From positions 1 through 42,294 of the forward strand of contig NZ_MBEJ01000031.1 of the NCBI RefSeq assembly GCF_001953975.1: a stretch of DNA of 42,294 nucleotides. Reading direction: 5' to 3'. Source of the stretch: Mycobacterium sp. NS-7484. GTDB lineage: Bacteria; Actinomycetota; Actinomycetes; Mycobacteriales; Mycobacteriaceae. The stretch's first letter is position 1. Every line of letters begins with the position of its first letter. Both the position numbers and the translations under genes were made by a program. Shown here in pieces: positions 9,062-16,289 of this stretch. The notes below the pieces were generated by a model. That model ran no database searches. It had not been told where the DNA came from and worked only from the letters and a program-made list of their open reading frames with translations.

Positions 9062-9609
9062 GCCCGCGGCGCCGGATCGAGGCCGACGAGCCCGACTACT
9101 TCGCGGTCGAACCCAAGGAACCGATCCGTTGGGGCCTGCCGATCGTGGCGGTGGTTTCGGCACTGCTCATCGCCGCGGCCATCGTCGGCAGCACGCTGAT
9201 CCTGGTGCGCCACGAGTCGGATCGGCGCGCCGAGATCAAGAGCGCGGGCGCGCTGGATTACGTGCGTGAATTCATGACGATGTACACCACGCTGGATCCG
9301 TTCCACGCCAACGACTATGCCGACCGAATAAGGGGACAGGCCACCGGCGACTTCCGAAAGATGTTCTCCGAGAAGCAGAACGAGATCGTCGTCCAGGTGG
9401 CCCGGTCCGAGCCGACCGAAGGTGCCGTCCTGGATGCCGGTATCCAGCGGTGGAACGACAACGGCAGCGCCGATGTGCTGGTGGCGACGAAGATCAGCAC
9501 GCGGACGCCGGACGGGAAATCCGTGATCGAGAGCGGCAGCCGCTGGATTGCGACGACGATTTGGGAAGGACAGCAGTGGAAGATCAGCCAGCTGATTCAG
9601 GTGATCTGA
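9058..9609 (+). CDS. Mce-associated protein (Rv0177-like)
   Basis: A 183-residue single-pass Mas protein. A basic-acidic N-terminus (SPRRRIEADEPDYF) precedes one membrane helix (about 25-47), then an extracytoplasmic domain of the Mce-associated SnoaL-like fold (about 60-183) with LDPFHANDYADRIRGQATGDF and the closing QWKISQLIQVI. The length is close to the 184 residues I recall for Rv0177. I chose GTG 9058 because it overlaps the previous stop as GTGA; the open frame extends further upstream, but that part lies inside the RDD gene. The next Mas gene starts inside this one, in another frame. Confidence 0.84.
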   Translation: MSPRRRIEADEPDYFAVEPKEPIRWGLPIVAVVSALLIAAAIVGSTLILVRHESDRRAEIKSAGALDYVREFMTMYTTLDPFHANDYADRIRGQATGDFRKMFSEKQNEIVVQVARSEPTEGAVLDAGIQRWNDNGSADVLVATKISTRTPDGKSVIESGSRWIATTIWEGQQWKISQLIQVI

Positions 9610-10526
9610 CCACCGGCGAGCCCGACAAGCCGCGCCGCAGACTACGTTTCGGGCGGCGTCGAGGTGGCGAGGCGGTGCAGGCCCCCAAGTCGGACACGGA
9701 TGACTCGGACTCCGAGGGCGACTCGGACTCCGAGGGGGTCACGCCGGAACGTCGTACCCCGACAGGTAAGGCCGGCCGCAAGACGGCCGTCGAATCCGAG
9801 GAGGTTACCGAGCCGGAAGCGGCGTCCCAACCTGAGGCGGATACCGAGCCTGATGATGAGACAGAGCCGGAACCGGCAGCCGACACGGAAGCCGACGTTG
9901 AGGCTGACGCTGACGCCGAAGCTGAGGCGACGGAGGCCGACGCTGAGTCATCGGCTGCTGAGGACGAACAGCGGGAGCCGGCTGAGGAGCCGGTCCTCGT
10001 TCCGCACCGCGAGGCCGGTAAGCGGCTGACGTATGCCGCCGTCGGCGCGGCGGCGGTGTTCGTCGCGGCGGGGGCCTTCGGTGGCGCGATGTTGCAGCCG
10101 TACCTGGCCGATCGCGCGTTGGTCGCCACGAAACTGGAGGTGGCACAGACCTCGGCCGACGCCATCACCACACTGTGGACCTACAACCCGGACAACATCG
10201 AAACCCTGCCGGATCGCGCGGCGAAGTATCTGTCCAGCGACTTCGCCAACCAGTACCGGCAGCTGATCGATTCGCTGGTGCCGACGAACAAGCAGGCTCA
10301 GGTCACCAACAACACGGAGGTGATGGGTACCGCGGTGGAGTCGATCAACCGCGACGAGGCCACCGCAATCGTCTACACCAACACGGTGTCGACGAGCCCG
10401 GTCACCAAGAACATCCCGTCGTTGCGGTACATGTCCTACCGGTTGACGTTGCAGCGCGCCGGCGGGGATTGGCTGATCACACAGATGCCGGCACTGACCC
10501 AATTGGACTTGTCTCCGCAGCTGTAG
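9576..10526 (+). CDS. Mce-associated membrane protein with long acidic N-terminus (Rv0178-like)
   Basis: A 316-residue Mas protein, last of the mce operon. After a basic patch (KPRRRLRFGRRR), residues about 40-140 are a low-complexity acidic stretch made of Asp, Glu, Ala, Ser and Thr, including two DSDSEG units coded by a tandem 18-bp repeat. One membrane helix follows (about 150-172), then the extracytoplasmic Mas domain (about 185-316) ending DWLITQMPALTQLDLSPQL. I chose GTG 9576 because GGAAGGA lies just upstream and it gives a sensible start (EDQPADSGD); the longer open frame is the previous gene read out of frame. The M. tuberculosis homologue is, from memory, about 244 residues, so the acidic region is probably expanded here. 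Confidence 0.82.
   Translation: MEDQPADSGDLTTGEPDKPRRRLRFGRRRGGEAVQAPKSDTDDSDSEGDSDSEGVTPERRTPTGKAGRKTAVESEEVTEPEAASQPEADTEPDDETEPEPAADTEADVEADADAEAEATEADAESSAAEDEQREPAEEPVLVPHREAGKRLTYAAVGAAAVFVAAGAFGGAMLQPYLADRALVATKLEVAQTSADAITTLWTYNPDNIETLPDRAAKYLSSDFANQYRQLIDSLVPTNKQAQVTNNTEVMGTAVESINRDEATAIVYTNTVSTSPVTKNIPSLRYMSYRLTLQRAGGDWLITQMPALTQLDLSPQL
9702..9736 (+). repeat. Tandem 18-bp direct repeat inside the acidic Mas gene
   Basis: The 17-base sequence GACTCGGACTCCGAGGG occurs at 9702-9718 and again at 9720-9736, one C apart, giving an 18-bp unit in frame. It codes DSDSEG twice. Such a repeat can expand or contract without a frameshift. Confidence 0.85.
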
Positions 10527-10541
10527 CGGCAGGATGTAGGC

Positions 10542-11228
10542 ATGGCCATCGCCTCACCGGTAACCCAGCGGTTGACCGTCGTGGCCCTGCTGTTGTTGAC
10601 GTTCACCACCGGTCTTGTCGATGCCATCAGTGTGTTGGTGCTCGGCCATGTGTTCGTCGCCAACATGACCGGGAACGTGATCTTTCTCGGCTTCTGGTTC
10701 GTGCCGAGCTCGGCGGTGGATGTGACCGGGGCGCTCGTAGCGTTCATCGGATTCGTGGTGGGCACCGTGGTGGGGGGACGCCTGCGCCGCCACCTCGACG
10801 GTCACGTCCGGACCTGGTTGGCCACCGCCTTGGGCGTGGAAGTTGTTCTCCTGACCGCACTTTCGATCCTCGTCGGCACCGGCGTGCTGAGTTATCAAGA
10901 CAACCGGAAACTCATCCTGGTCCTGCTGGCGATGACGTTCGGCATCCAGAATGCGACCGCGCGCCAGTTCGGCATCCAGGAACTGAGCACCACGGTGCTG
11001 ACCCAGACGATCGTGGGCCTCGGCTTCGACAGCCGGCTCGCCGGCGGCACCGGGGACCGTGAAAAGTTGCGTTACGGCGTGGTGTTGACGATGTGCGCCG
11101 GTGCGGTGCTGGGTGCGACGGTGTCCCAGTTCACGGTGGCGCCGGTGATCGGGTGTGCCGCAGCGGTGGTCGCGATCAGTGCGCTGATCTTCAGGTTTGG
11201 GCCGCCGCCAGCGGAGGATGGGACGTGA
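10542..11228 (+). CDS. YoaK/DUF1275 family membrane protein
   Basis: A 228-residue integral membrane protein with about six hydrophobic segments. The N-terminal helix pattern TGLVDAISVLVLGHVFVANMTGN is the hallmark of the DUF1275 (YoaK) family: a polar Asp, then a Phe-x-Ala-Asn-Met-Thr-Gly-Asn turn. The later FGIQNATARQFGI also fits the family, where it reads GxQNA. No substrate or reaction is established for this family; it is often called a putative transporter. The ATG 10542 follows AGGA with 7 nt spacing and lies 15 bp after the last Mas gene, so it may be read through from the mce operon. It converges with the next gene, overlapping by 38 bp tail to tail. Confidence 0.85.
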   Translation: MAIASPVTQRLTVVALLLLTFTTGLVDAISVLVLGHVFVANMTGNVIFLGFWFVPSSAVDVTGALVAFIGFVVGTVVGGRLRRHLDGHVRTWLATALGVEVVLLTALSILVGTGVLSYQDNRKLILVLLAMTFGIQNATARQFGIQELSTTVLTQTIVGLGFDSRLAGGTGDREKLRYGVVLTMCAGAVLGATVSQFTVAPVIGCAAAVVAISALIFRFGPPPAEDGT

Positions 11229-11928
11229 TCCATGCCCGGCCCTCGTCGGCGGCATGGTGTAGCGCGTTGAGTTCGCCGAAATATGCGGCCACCGCACCGA
11301 TCCCGGGAAGCATCCCGAGGTAGCGGTAAAGGCCGTCCCCGTGCGGCCTTTTCGTCAGTTCCTCACCGACGGCGCGCACGGTACCGGCGAACTGCCACAG
11401 TCTTTTCGGCAGCGATTGCGGCGCTGAGCCCGGCTCATCTGCCGGTGCGTCGCCGAAATGGCGGTCGCACAGAACCGTGCCCAGCAGCTGCACCTGATCG
11501 TCGTGTGCGGTGACACCGGTCTCGCGAGCCACCGCGCACAGCACGATCGCCTGACTGGTGAACCCCACGAGGTCCTTGATCGGAAGCCGTTGCCCGATGA
11601 CGCCCAGCGCACCGGGAAACGCGACGAAGATCGTGGTGACGGCGCCGAATCGATGCACCCACCACTTCACGTGGCCGTCCTGGTCCATCTCGGCCCACGC
11701 TTTGGTGCCCGGCAGCTCGGCGAAGTTGAGCACGGCAGCGGCGACGTCGAGTGACTTGCCCACAGCTCCGACGGCGGGCGTCTCGCGGTGGGTGCGCTGC
11801 CGCAGCCTCAATGGGTCAAAGCCCGTGACCACGTTGAGAACCGGGTTGATCACGCCGACCGCGCGACCGAGCGCACCCGCCACGTCGGCGTCGGACAGGC
11901 GAACAGAAGGCAATAGGCTTATTCCCAC
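11191..11928 (-). CDS. Hypothetical protein, possibly EcsC-like
   Basis: A 245-residue protein I cannot assign. It has two moderately hydrophobic stretches, around TTIFVAFPGALGVIG and YLGMLPGIGAVAAYFGEL. The pattern of amphipathic helices with a Gly-rich segment before AYFGELNALHHAADEG recalls EcsC-type proteins, but no motif settles it. No signal peptide is evident. I chose GTG 11928 (VGISLLPSVRLSD) because the upstream part of the open frame overlaps the divergent kinase gene and reads like a shadow; no clear Shine-Dalgarno precedes it, so the start is uncertain. It is divergent from the fructosamine-kinase-like gene, sharing a gap of about 70 bp, and converges with the YoaK gene. Confidence 0.6.
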   Translation of the reverse strand: MGISLLPSVRLSDADVAGALGRAVGVINPVLNVVTGFDPLRLRQRTHRETPAVGAVGKSLDVAAAVLNFAELPGTKAWAEMDQDGHVKWWVHRFGAVTTIFVAFPGALGVIGQRLPIKDLVGFTSQAIVLCAVARETGVTAHDDQVQLLGTVLCDRHFGDAPADEPGSAPQSLPKRLWQFAGTVRAVGEELTKRPHGDGLYRYLGMLPGIGAVAAYFGELNALHHAADEGRAWITSHPPLAAAQT

Positions 11929-11984
11929 CCCGCTATCTTGCCCAATTGGGCGCCTTCTGAAACGGAGGTGGCGATCACAGTCGG

Positions 11985-11990
11985 TACCCT
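11985..11990 (+). promoter_or_regulatory. Leaderless -10 element of the fructosamine kinase gene
   Basis: TACCCT fits TANNNT and ends exactly 7 nt before ATG 11998. This places the transcription start at or next to the start codon and supports that start over upstream alternatives. Confidence 0.5.
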
Positions 11991-11997
11991 GACCGAC

Positions 11998-12804
11998 ATG
12001 CCGAAAACCGGCAACGGGGCGGACGTCTTCGTCAAACGCAATGCGTCGGCACCGCCCGGGTTCTTCGCCGCCGAGGCGGCCGGGCTGGAGTGGCTCGCCG
12101 TCGAAGGCGGTGTCCCGTGTGTGCAGGTAATCGCCCACGACGCAACGTCTTTGACGCTTCGGCGGCTATACCCTTCCGTGTCGACGGCGCCCGCCGCTCG
12201 GGAGTTCGGTGCGCGACTCGCACGCACGCACAATGCCGGGGCGCCGGCTTTCGGGGTGGGCCCGGCCGGCCATACCGGCGACGGGTTCTTCGGACCGATG
12301 TCGCAGCCGTTGCCGATGTCGTTGGCCGGCCACAGTTCCTGGGGCGCCTTCTATGCCCGCGAACGGCTGACACCGATGTTGCACATGGCCCGACCGCGCC
12401 TCGGCGCCGAGGTTCACGACGCGGTGGCGGCGGTGGCCGAGGCGTGCCGCACCGGCGCCTTCGATGACGACGACGGACCGGCTCGCCTGCACGGTGACCT
12501 GTGGAGTGGCAACGTGATGTGGACCGTCGACGGCGCAGTCCTGATCGACCCCGCCGCTCACGGTGGTCACCGGGAAACCGACCTGGCGATGCTGGCGCTG
12601 TTCGGCTGCCCCTTCTCGGATGACGTGCTGGCCGGATATCAATCGGTGCAGCCGCTGCGCGCCGGGTGGCGGGAGCGTATCGATCTGCACCAGCTCTATC
12701 CGTTGCTGGCCCACGTGGTGTTGTTCGGTGGGGGCTATGCCGGTCAGGTCGAGGTGGCCGCACGGCGGACTCTGACGATTGCCGGCAAACTTCGAATCGA
12801 GTAG
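11998..12804 (+). CDS. Fructosamine / ketosamine-3-kinase family protein
   Basis: A 268-residue small-molecule kinase of the protein-kinase-like fold. Visible landmarks are the ATP-binding Lys in VFVKRN (Lys13), the catalytic loop LHGDLWSGN (about 164-172) with its HGD Asp, the metal-binding IDPA (183-186), and GHRETDLAML after it. These match the fructosamine kinase family (E. coli YniA and relatives), which phosphorylates glycated amines so that the sugar can be released, a protein-deglycation repair step. The length is slightly short for the family (about 285-310), mainly at the N-terminus. I chose ATG 11998 because of the -10 element 7 nt upstream. The exact substrate cannot be read from sequence. 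Confidence 0.85.
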   Translation: MPKTGNGADVFVKRNASAPPGFFAAEAAGLEWLAVEGGVPCVQVIAHDATSLTLRRLYPSVSTAPAAREFGARLARTHNAGAPAFGVGPAGHTGDGFFGPMSQPLPMSLAGHSSWGAFYARERLTPMLHMARPRLGAEVHDAVAAVAEACRTGAFDDDDGPARLHGDLWSGNVMWTVDGAVLIDPAAHGGHRETDLAMLALFGCPFSDDVLAGYQSVQPLRAGWRERIDLHQLYPLLAHVVLFGGGYAGQVEVAARRTLTIAGKLRIE

Positions 12805-13043
12805 GTCGAAACGCCTATCGGAGCCGCCGAGCGCGTGGGACCGCAGCTCGGGGCTGTTTTCGGTATCAAACGGATCGGTTGACACGCCAGCCGCCACCTG
12901 TAACAGGCAATGGGGCGCGCAGCAACACATGGCCTGATCGACGACGTGAATGGGCGCAGTTGCCTGTCGCCCGCGTCAATATGTTTTTCCGCAGCGCAGC
13001 GCCGATTCGTGCAAACGATAGCAGTTTGCGAGGAGCTCAATAC

Positions 13044-13118
13044 ATGAACCGGAAAATTTCATCCAGCAATGTGGTGACAGAGGTCACATTAGTGTTAAGT
13101 TGCCTGAGACCTACCTGA
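13044..13118 (+). CDS. Possible 24-residue leader peptide
   Basis: An ATG preceded by GAGGAG with 8 nt spacing opens a 24-codon frame (MNRKISSSNVVTEV..., one Cys, ending RPT) that stops 24 bp before the PE-PPE-like gene. The Shine-Dalgarno is the best in the region, but the peptide has no recognisable features and the CRP-like site lies inside it. It is either a real leader peptide or chance; I lean slightly to chance. Confidence 0.3.
   Translation: MNRKISSSNVVTEVTLVLSCLRPT
13073..13088 (+). promoter_or_regulatory. Candidate CRP (cAMP receptor protein) binding site
   Basis: GGTGA-N6-TCACA at 13073-13088 differs by one base from the TGTGA-N6-TCACA consensus used by mycobacterial Crp (Rv3676). 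The core GTGAC-AGAG-GTCAC (13074-13087) is a perfect palindrome. A TANNNT hexamer, TAGTGT, lies directly downstream at 13090-13095. The site is about 55 bp before the start of the PE-PPE-like gene. Confidence 0.45.
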
Positions 13119-13142
13119 GAAAACCGCCGAAAGGACTGGTCA

Positions 13143-15449
13143 ATGGCACGTAAGCACCGTAGGCAGCGGAGTCGCGTTCGCAGGGTCGCAACCCTCGGCG
13201 CGGCAACGGCAACGATCACCGCGCTTACGGTGGGCGTTGCGCCACCACCACAGGCACATGCCGCCGCGGTGCAACGTGACGTCGACCTGCGAGCCGGCGA
13301 TCACCTCTTTCCGCCACCGGATCAGATACCCGACCTCACGGGCGGCTTCGGAACTCAGGTCTACAACTGGACGCAGGACGTCGGCGCCCAACTGTCAACC
13401 GCATTTGTCGACAACTTCAACCTCGTCGCACTGCTGCAAGCGGCCGGACTCGACCCGGCGACCGTGATCCGCAACGCCATCAACGATGCGTTGGGTGACG
13501 TCATCGGCGGCAGTGGTCTGGAAGATCTGTCGGTCGATCTGGGCCCGATCTTGGCGCAGACCCCCTTGGGGCCGATCATCGAGCTCCTCGAGACCACTGG
13601 TCTGTTCTCGACAGAACTGCCCGTCGGCAGGCTGCTCGCCGCCCTCGGTGTCGACCTCAGTGACCCGCTCTCCGCCCTCGACAATCTCGGGATCAACATC
13701 ATCACCGCCGGTGGACCGTTCACCCTCCTGCGGCTGCTCGGCGTCGACCTCGGGTGGACACCGTCATTCCCGAACTCGGTGGCCGACGAGATCAACAACA
13801 CCGAGTACCTGTCGATTTCGCTCGACACCGTCTTCAAGGCGCTGGGGCTACCCACAGGAGAGCCGGGTCTCGGGGTGATCAAGGCTGCACTCGCATTGGC
13901 CGGCATCCACCTGCCGGAACTCTCTACAGACGTCGCCGACCTCCGCGTCCCCATCGTCGCGGGCTGGGGCCTGGGTGCCTTCGCGGCTGGCGCGGCCTAT
14001 CAACAGGTGGTCGACGATCTGCCGAATCAGCCTGGGGGATCGGCCTATACCGGTACCAGCAACCCGATCCTGGGCAGCTTTACGATCCTCCCGATGCTCT
14101 TGCTCGACAACCCGGGCCGAGCGAACGGCGGCATCCTGGCCCGCGCCTATCCACTGTTCGGGTTGCTGGGCATCGACACCGTGACACCCGATACCCAGGT
14201 GCAGAGCGACGGGGACAGCATCCTCGGTGATATTTCGTTGTTGGGCCTCACCCCCGGTGGCGCCAACCTGATCCCGATCAAGATCGACGCCACCGCCGAG
14301 TACCTCCCGATGTCGGATTTCGCCGCCTGGCCGAATCCGTTCACCATGGCGAATAACGTTGCCGCGGGCCTCTTCCCGACGTACATCCTGCGTAACCAGT
14401 CGCTGGACACCCTCGGCACGGTGTTGATCGACCAAGCCTTGGGTCAGCTCGAGACGGCCGTAACGGATTACTTGAGCAATCCCGGGTCGGACCCGCAACT
14501 CGGCCCCAAGCTCAACATCTACATCACCATCCCTGCGAACAGCCTGCCGCTGCTGGAGCCGACATATCTGGCCGTGGACGTCATCAACCTGTTCACCGGC
14601 GCCAACCTCAACAACCCGATCGGTACCGCGTTGAGCCCGGTGCTCACCAGCCTGGTCAACCTCGGCTATACCGATGTGTACTACAACTCCACCACCGGCA
14701 TCTACGAACGCACTCTCGACGAGGCCGATATCCCAACGGCTTTCGGCACGCTGCCGGCTGACGTCGATTGGGCGCAGGTGCCGGGTCATCTGGTCAACAA
14801 CCTCGTCACCGGCGTCCAGAAAGCGGTCAGCGATGGCCTGGTGAGCCAGAACCCGGTCTCCAATCCGATCAAAACCCTGCTCGGCCTGCTCGGCTTGGAT
14901 GATGCGGTCCCAACCGGTGGCACCGGGCTTGATCTTTCCGCCCTCACCGATGCGGTCGAGAAGCTCGCTCCGAACCCGCTCGCCAATGCGCGGACGCAGA
15001 GCGTCGTGAAGACGAACTTCGCCCCGCAGGCGATCACCGAAACCGACATCGCCGGTAAGGACGGCAAGACCCTGACGCTGACTGCTGAGACCGAAGCCGG
15101 CAAGGACATTCAGCCGGAGGCCAAGACGATTGCTGCGACTGCCGATGACGCCCGCCGGCAGGTGGACAAATCACTCACCGCTGCAGGTAACCGGGCCAAG
15201 GTCTCGGCCGAGAAGGCGCGTGAACGGACGGCCACGGCGGTCAAGGAGGCCCAGAAGCGGGTGAACGCGGTGGCCGAGAACGGACGTAAGCAGATCGAGG
15301 CCGCCGCCGAGGGTGTGGTGAAGGGTGCCGAAAAGGCGGCCAACGGGCTCAAGGGCAAGGGGAAGAACGCCGGCGCCGACCCGGCGAAGAAGGCCGCCGA
15401 TAAGACCGCAAAGAAGGAAACCAAGCGCGACAAGAAAGATGCAGCCTAA
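13143..15449 (+). CDS. Secreted PE-PPE-domain-like protein with Lys/Ala-rich tail
   Basis: A 768-residue exported protein. Residues 1-41 form a signal peptide: an Arg-rich start containing RRVATLG (Tat-like), a hydrophobic core and the end QAHAA. The body (about 45-600) resembles the mycobacterial PE-PPE (serine-hydrolase-fold) domain, with repeated NLGI/NLGY turns, LPLLEPTYLAVDVINL and a late VNLGYTDVYYNS. At the place of the nucleophile elbow the sequence reads GWGLG (274-278), with Gly where the hydrolase Ser would be. Residues about 655-768 are a charged helical tail of Ala, Lys and Glu ending DPAKKAADKTAKKETKRDKKDAA, here 23 residues so read as PAKKAAD, TAKKET, KRDKKDAA. This is similar in composition to the heparin-binding C-terminus of HBHA. 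Start chosen by AAGGA with 7 nt spacing. No PE or PPE N-terminus is present. Confidence 0.75.
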   Translation: MARKHRRQRSRVRRVATLGAATATITALTVGVAPPPQAHAAAVQRDVDLRAGDHLFPPPDQIPDLTGGFGTQVYNWTQDVGAQLSTAFVDNFNLVALLQAAGLDPATVIRNAINDALGDVIGGSGLEDLSVDLGPILAQTPLGPIIELLETTGLFSTELPVGRLLAALGVDLSDPLSALDNLGINIITAGGPFTLLRLLGVDLGWTPSFPNSVADEINNTEYLSISLDTVFKALGLPTGEPGLGVIKAALALAGIHLPELSTDVADLRVPIVAGWGLGAFAAGAAYQQVVDDLPNQPGGSAYTGTSNPILGSFTILPMLLLDNPGRANGGILARAYPLFGLLGIDTVTPDTQVQSDGDSILGDISLLGLTPGGANLIPIKIDATAEYLPMSDFAAWPNPFTMANNVAAGLFPTYILRNQSLDTLGTVLIDQALGQLETAVTDYLSNPGSDPQLGPKLNIYITIPANSLPLLEPTYLAVDVINLFTGANLNNPIGTALSPVLTSLVNLGYTDVYYNSTTGIYERTLDEADIPTAFGTLPADVDWAQVPGHLVNNLVTGVQKAVSDGLVSQNPVSNPIKTLLGLLGLDDAVPTGGTGLDLSALTDAVEKLAPNPLANARTQSVVKTNFAPQAITETDIAGKDGKTLTLTAETEAGKDIQPEAKTIAATADDARRQVDKSLTAAGNRAKVSAEKARERTATAVKEAQKRVNAVAENGRKQIEAAAEGVVKGAEKAANGLKGKGKNAGADPAKKAADKTAKKETKRDKKDAA

Positions 15450-15775
15450 CGTTCGGCGTGGTGCACCGACTCCACGGTGTACAGGTGTGGCTCGTAGCTG
15501 ATCGCCAGGTCGGCGCAGCGCCCCATGTGTTCTCGCGCGGTCGGATCGGCGAGCATGGCGTGAAAATCCTCGGCGCTGCGCCACTGTGCGTAGTTGGTGA
15601 CGCGGGTGCCGTCGGTGCTCAGGTGGATGTTGGCGGAGACGAATCCGGGCACGTGCCGCATGACGTTCTCGGTTGCGGTGCGCAACAACTCGACGAGTTC
15701 GGTTGCCCGCTGGGGTTCGACGGTGAAGACGTTGATCAAGGTGGCGTGTGAATTGTCCGTTCCGATGGTCGTCAC
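15446..15775 (-). CDS. Antibiotic biosynthesis monooxygenase (ABM) domain protein
   Basis: A 109-residue single-domain protein of the dimeric ferredoxin-like ABM fold. Typical features are LINVFTVEP at the first strand, RTATENVMRHVPGFVSANIHLS, and TRVTNYAQWRSAEDFHAML, with the NYAQW tract that the family uses near its active site. ABM proteins oxidise polyketide quinols, degrade haem or act on small aldehydes, so no substrate is claimed. GTG 15775 is preceded by AGGAGG at 15780-15785, 4 nt away. It is divergent from a MarR gene, and one of two matching operators overlaps this gene's Shine-Dalgarno, so MarR control is likely. It converges with the PE-PPE-like gene, overlapping by 4 bp. Confidence 0.85.
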   Translation of the reverse strand: MTTIGTDNSHATLINVFTVEPQRATELVELLRTATENVMRHVPGFVSANIHLSTDGTRVTNYAQWRSAEDFHAMLADPTAREHMGRCADLAISYEPHLYTVESVHHAER

Positions 15776-15784
15776 GATTCCTCC

Positions 15785-15804
15785 TATGTCAGGTTCCTTA
15801 CATA
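15785..15804. promoter_or_regulatory. MarR-type operator 1 (ABM side)
   Basis: An imperfect palindrome following TATGTnAGGnnCCTnACATA with all 16 paired positions matching. It overlaps the last base of the ABM gene's AGGAGG and lies in the 61-bp gap between the divergent ABM and MarR genes. Confidence 0.7.
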
Positions 15805-15820
15805 CCCGACGGTAGCACCG

Positions 15821-15838
15821 ATGTAAGGTTCCTGTCAT
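15821..15838. promoter_or_regulatory. MarR-type operator 2 (MarR start), with leaderless -10
   Basis: A second copy of the motif, ATGTAAGGTTCCTGTCAT, with one mismatch to ATGTnAGGnnCCTnACAT. Its centre is 35 bp from operator 1, about 3.3 helical turns. It runs into the MarR start codon (15837) and contains TAAGGT (15824-15829), a TANNNT -10 hexamer 7 nt before that ATG. Binding here would block MarR's own promoter. Confidence 0.68.
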
Positions 15839-16289
15839 GGCCCAGACTGTGGAGAGCGGTGCCGGTTACCTCGTCAAGCGGGTGCAGCAGAGCCTGCGCC
15901 GCAATTGCGATGCGGCACTTCGATCTACCGGGCTGTCGATGGCCCAGTACGCAGTCCTGCGCGCATTGGCCGACCACCCGCAGGCGTCGGCCGCGGAATT
16001 GGCACGGTTGTGCTTCGTCACCCGACAGTCGTTGCAGGATGTGTTGCACGGCTTGCGGGCCGATGCCTTGGTCGTGGAATCGCCGGGTCCCCAGCGTGGC
16101 CGAGCGCGAGCGCTGCAGTTGACCGGACCGGGGCGGCGTCGGCTGAAGGAGGCGCACGCAGCGGTGATCGATGTCGAGCAGGGCATGCTGGACGGATTCT
16201 CCGACCGGGCCCGGCAAGACCTCGCCGCGTTGCTGCTGCGCTGCGCGGAGAACCTGGAGGCGGCCGCAGAACCTACGATTGGGCGGTGA
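15837..16289 (+). CDS. MarR family transcriptional regulator
   Basis: A 150-residue winged-helix repressor. The HTH lies around residues 45-75 (ASAAELARLCFVTRQSLQDV), followed by a wing with GPQRGRARALQLT and C-terminal dimerisation helices. MarR proteins bind palindromes near their own gene and release on binding small phenolic or lipophilic compounds, or on oxidation; Cys56 (RLCFVT) lies in the HTH. Two matching operators lie in the gap shared with the divergent ABM monooxygenase gene, which points to autoregulation and control of that gene. The ATG has a leaderless-type -10 upstream. The stop overlaps the TetR gene's GTG as GTGA, so both regulators are probably on one mRNA. Confidence 0.9.
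   Translation: MAQTVESGAGYLVKRVQQSLRRNCDAALRSTGLSMAQYAVLRALADHPQASAAELARLCFVTRQSLQDVLHGLRADALVVESPGPQRGRARALQLTGPGRRRLKEAHAAVIDVEQGMLDGFSDRARQDLAALLLRCAENLEAAAEPTIGR

Larger units (their letters stand above)
12805..13142. other. Intergenic region before the PE-PPE-like gene
   Basis: A 338-bp gap. It is less GC-rich near its right end and contains a CRP-like site, a possible short leader ORF (13044-13118) and the Shine-Dalgarno of the next gene (AAGGA at 13131-13135). I saw no RNA gene in the left two thirds. Confidence 0.6.

Noticed and set aside
11938..11997. Longer N-terminus of the fructosamine kinase from TTG 11938
   Set aside because: Family N-terminal features begin after 11998, and the -10 element at 11985-11990 would lie inside the longer frame.
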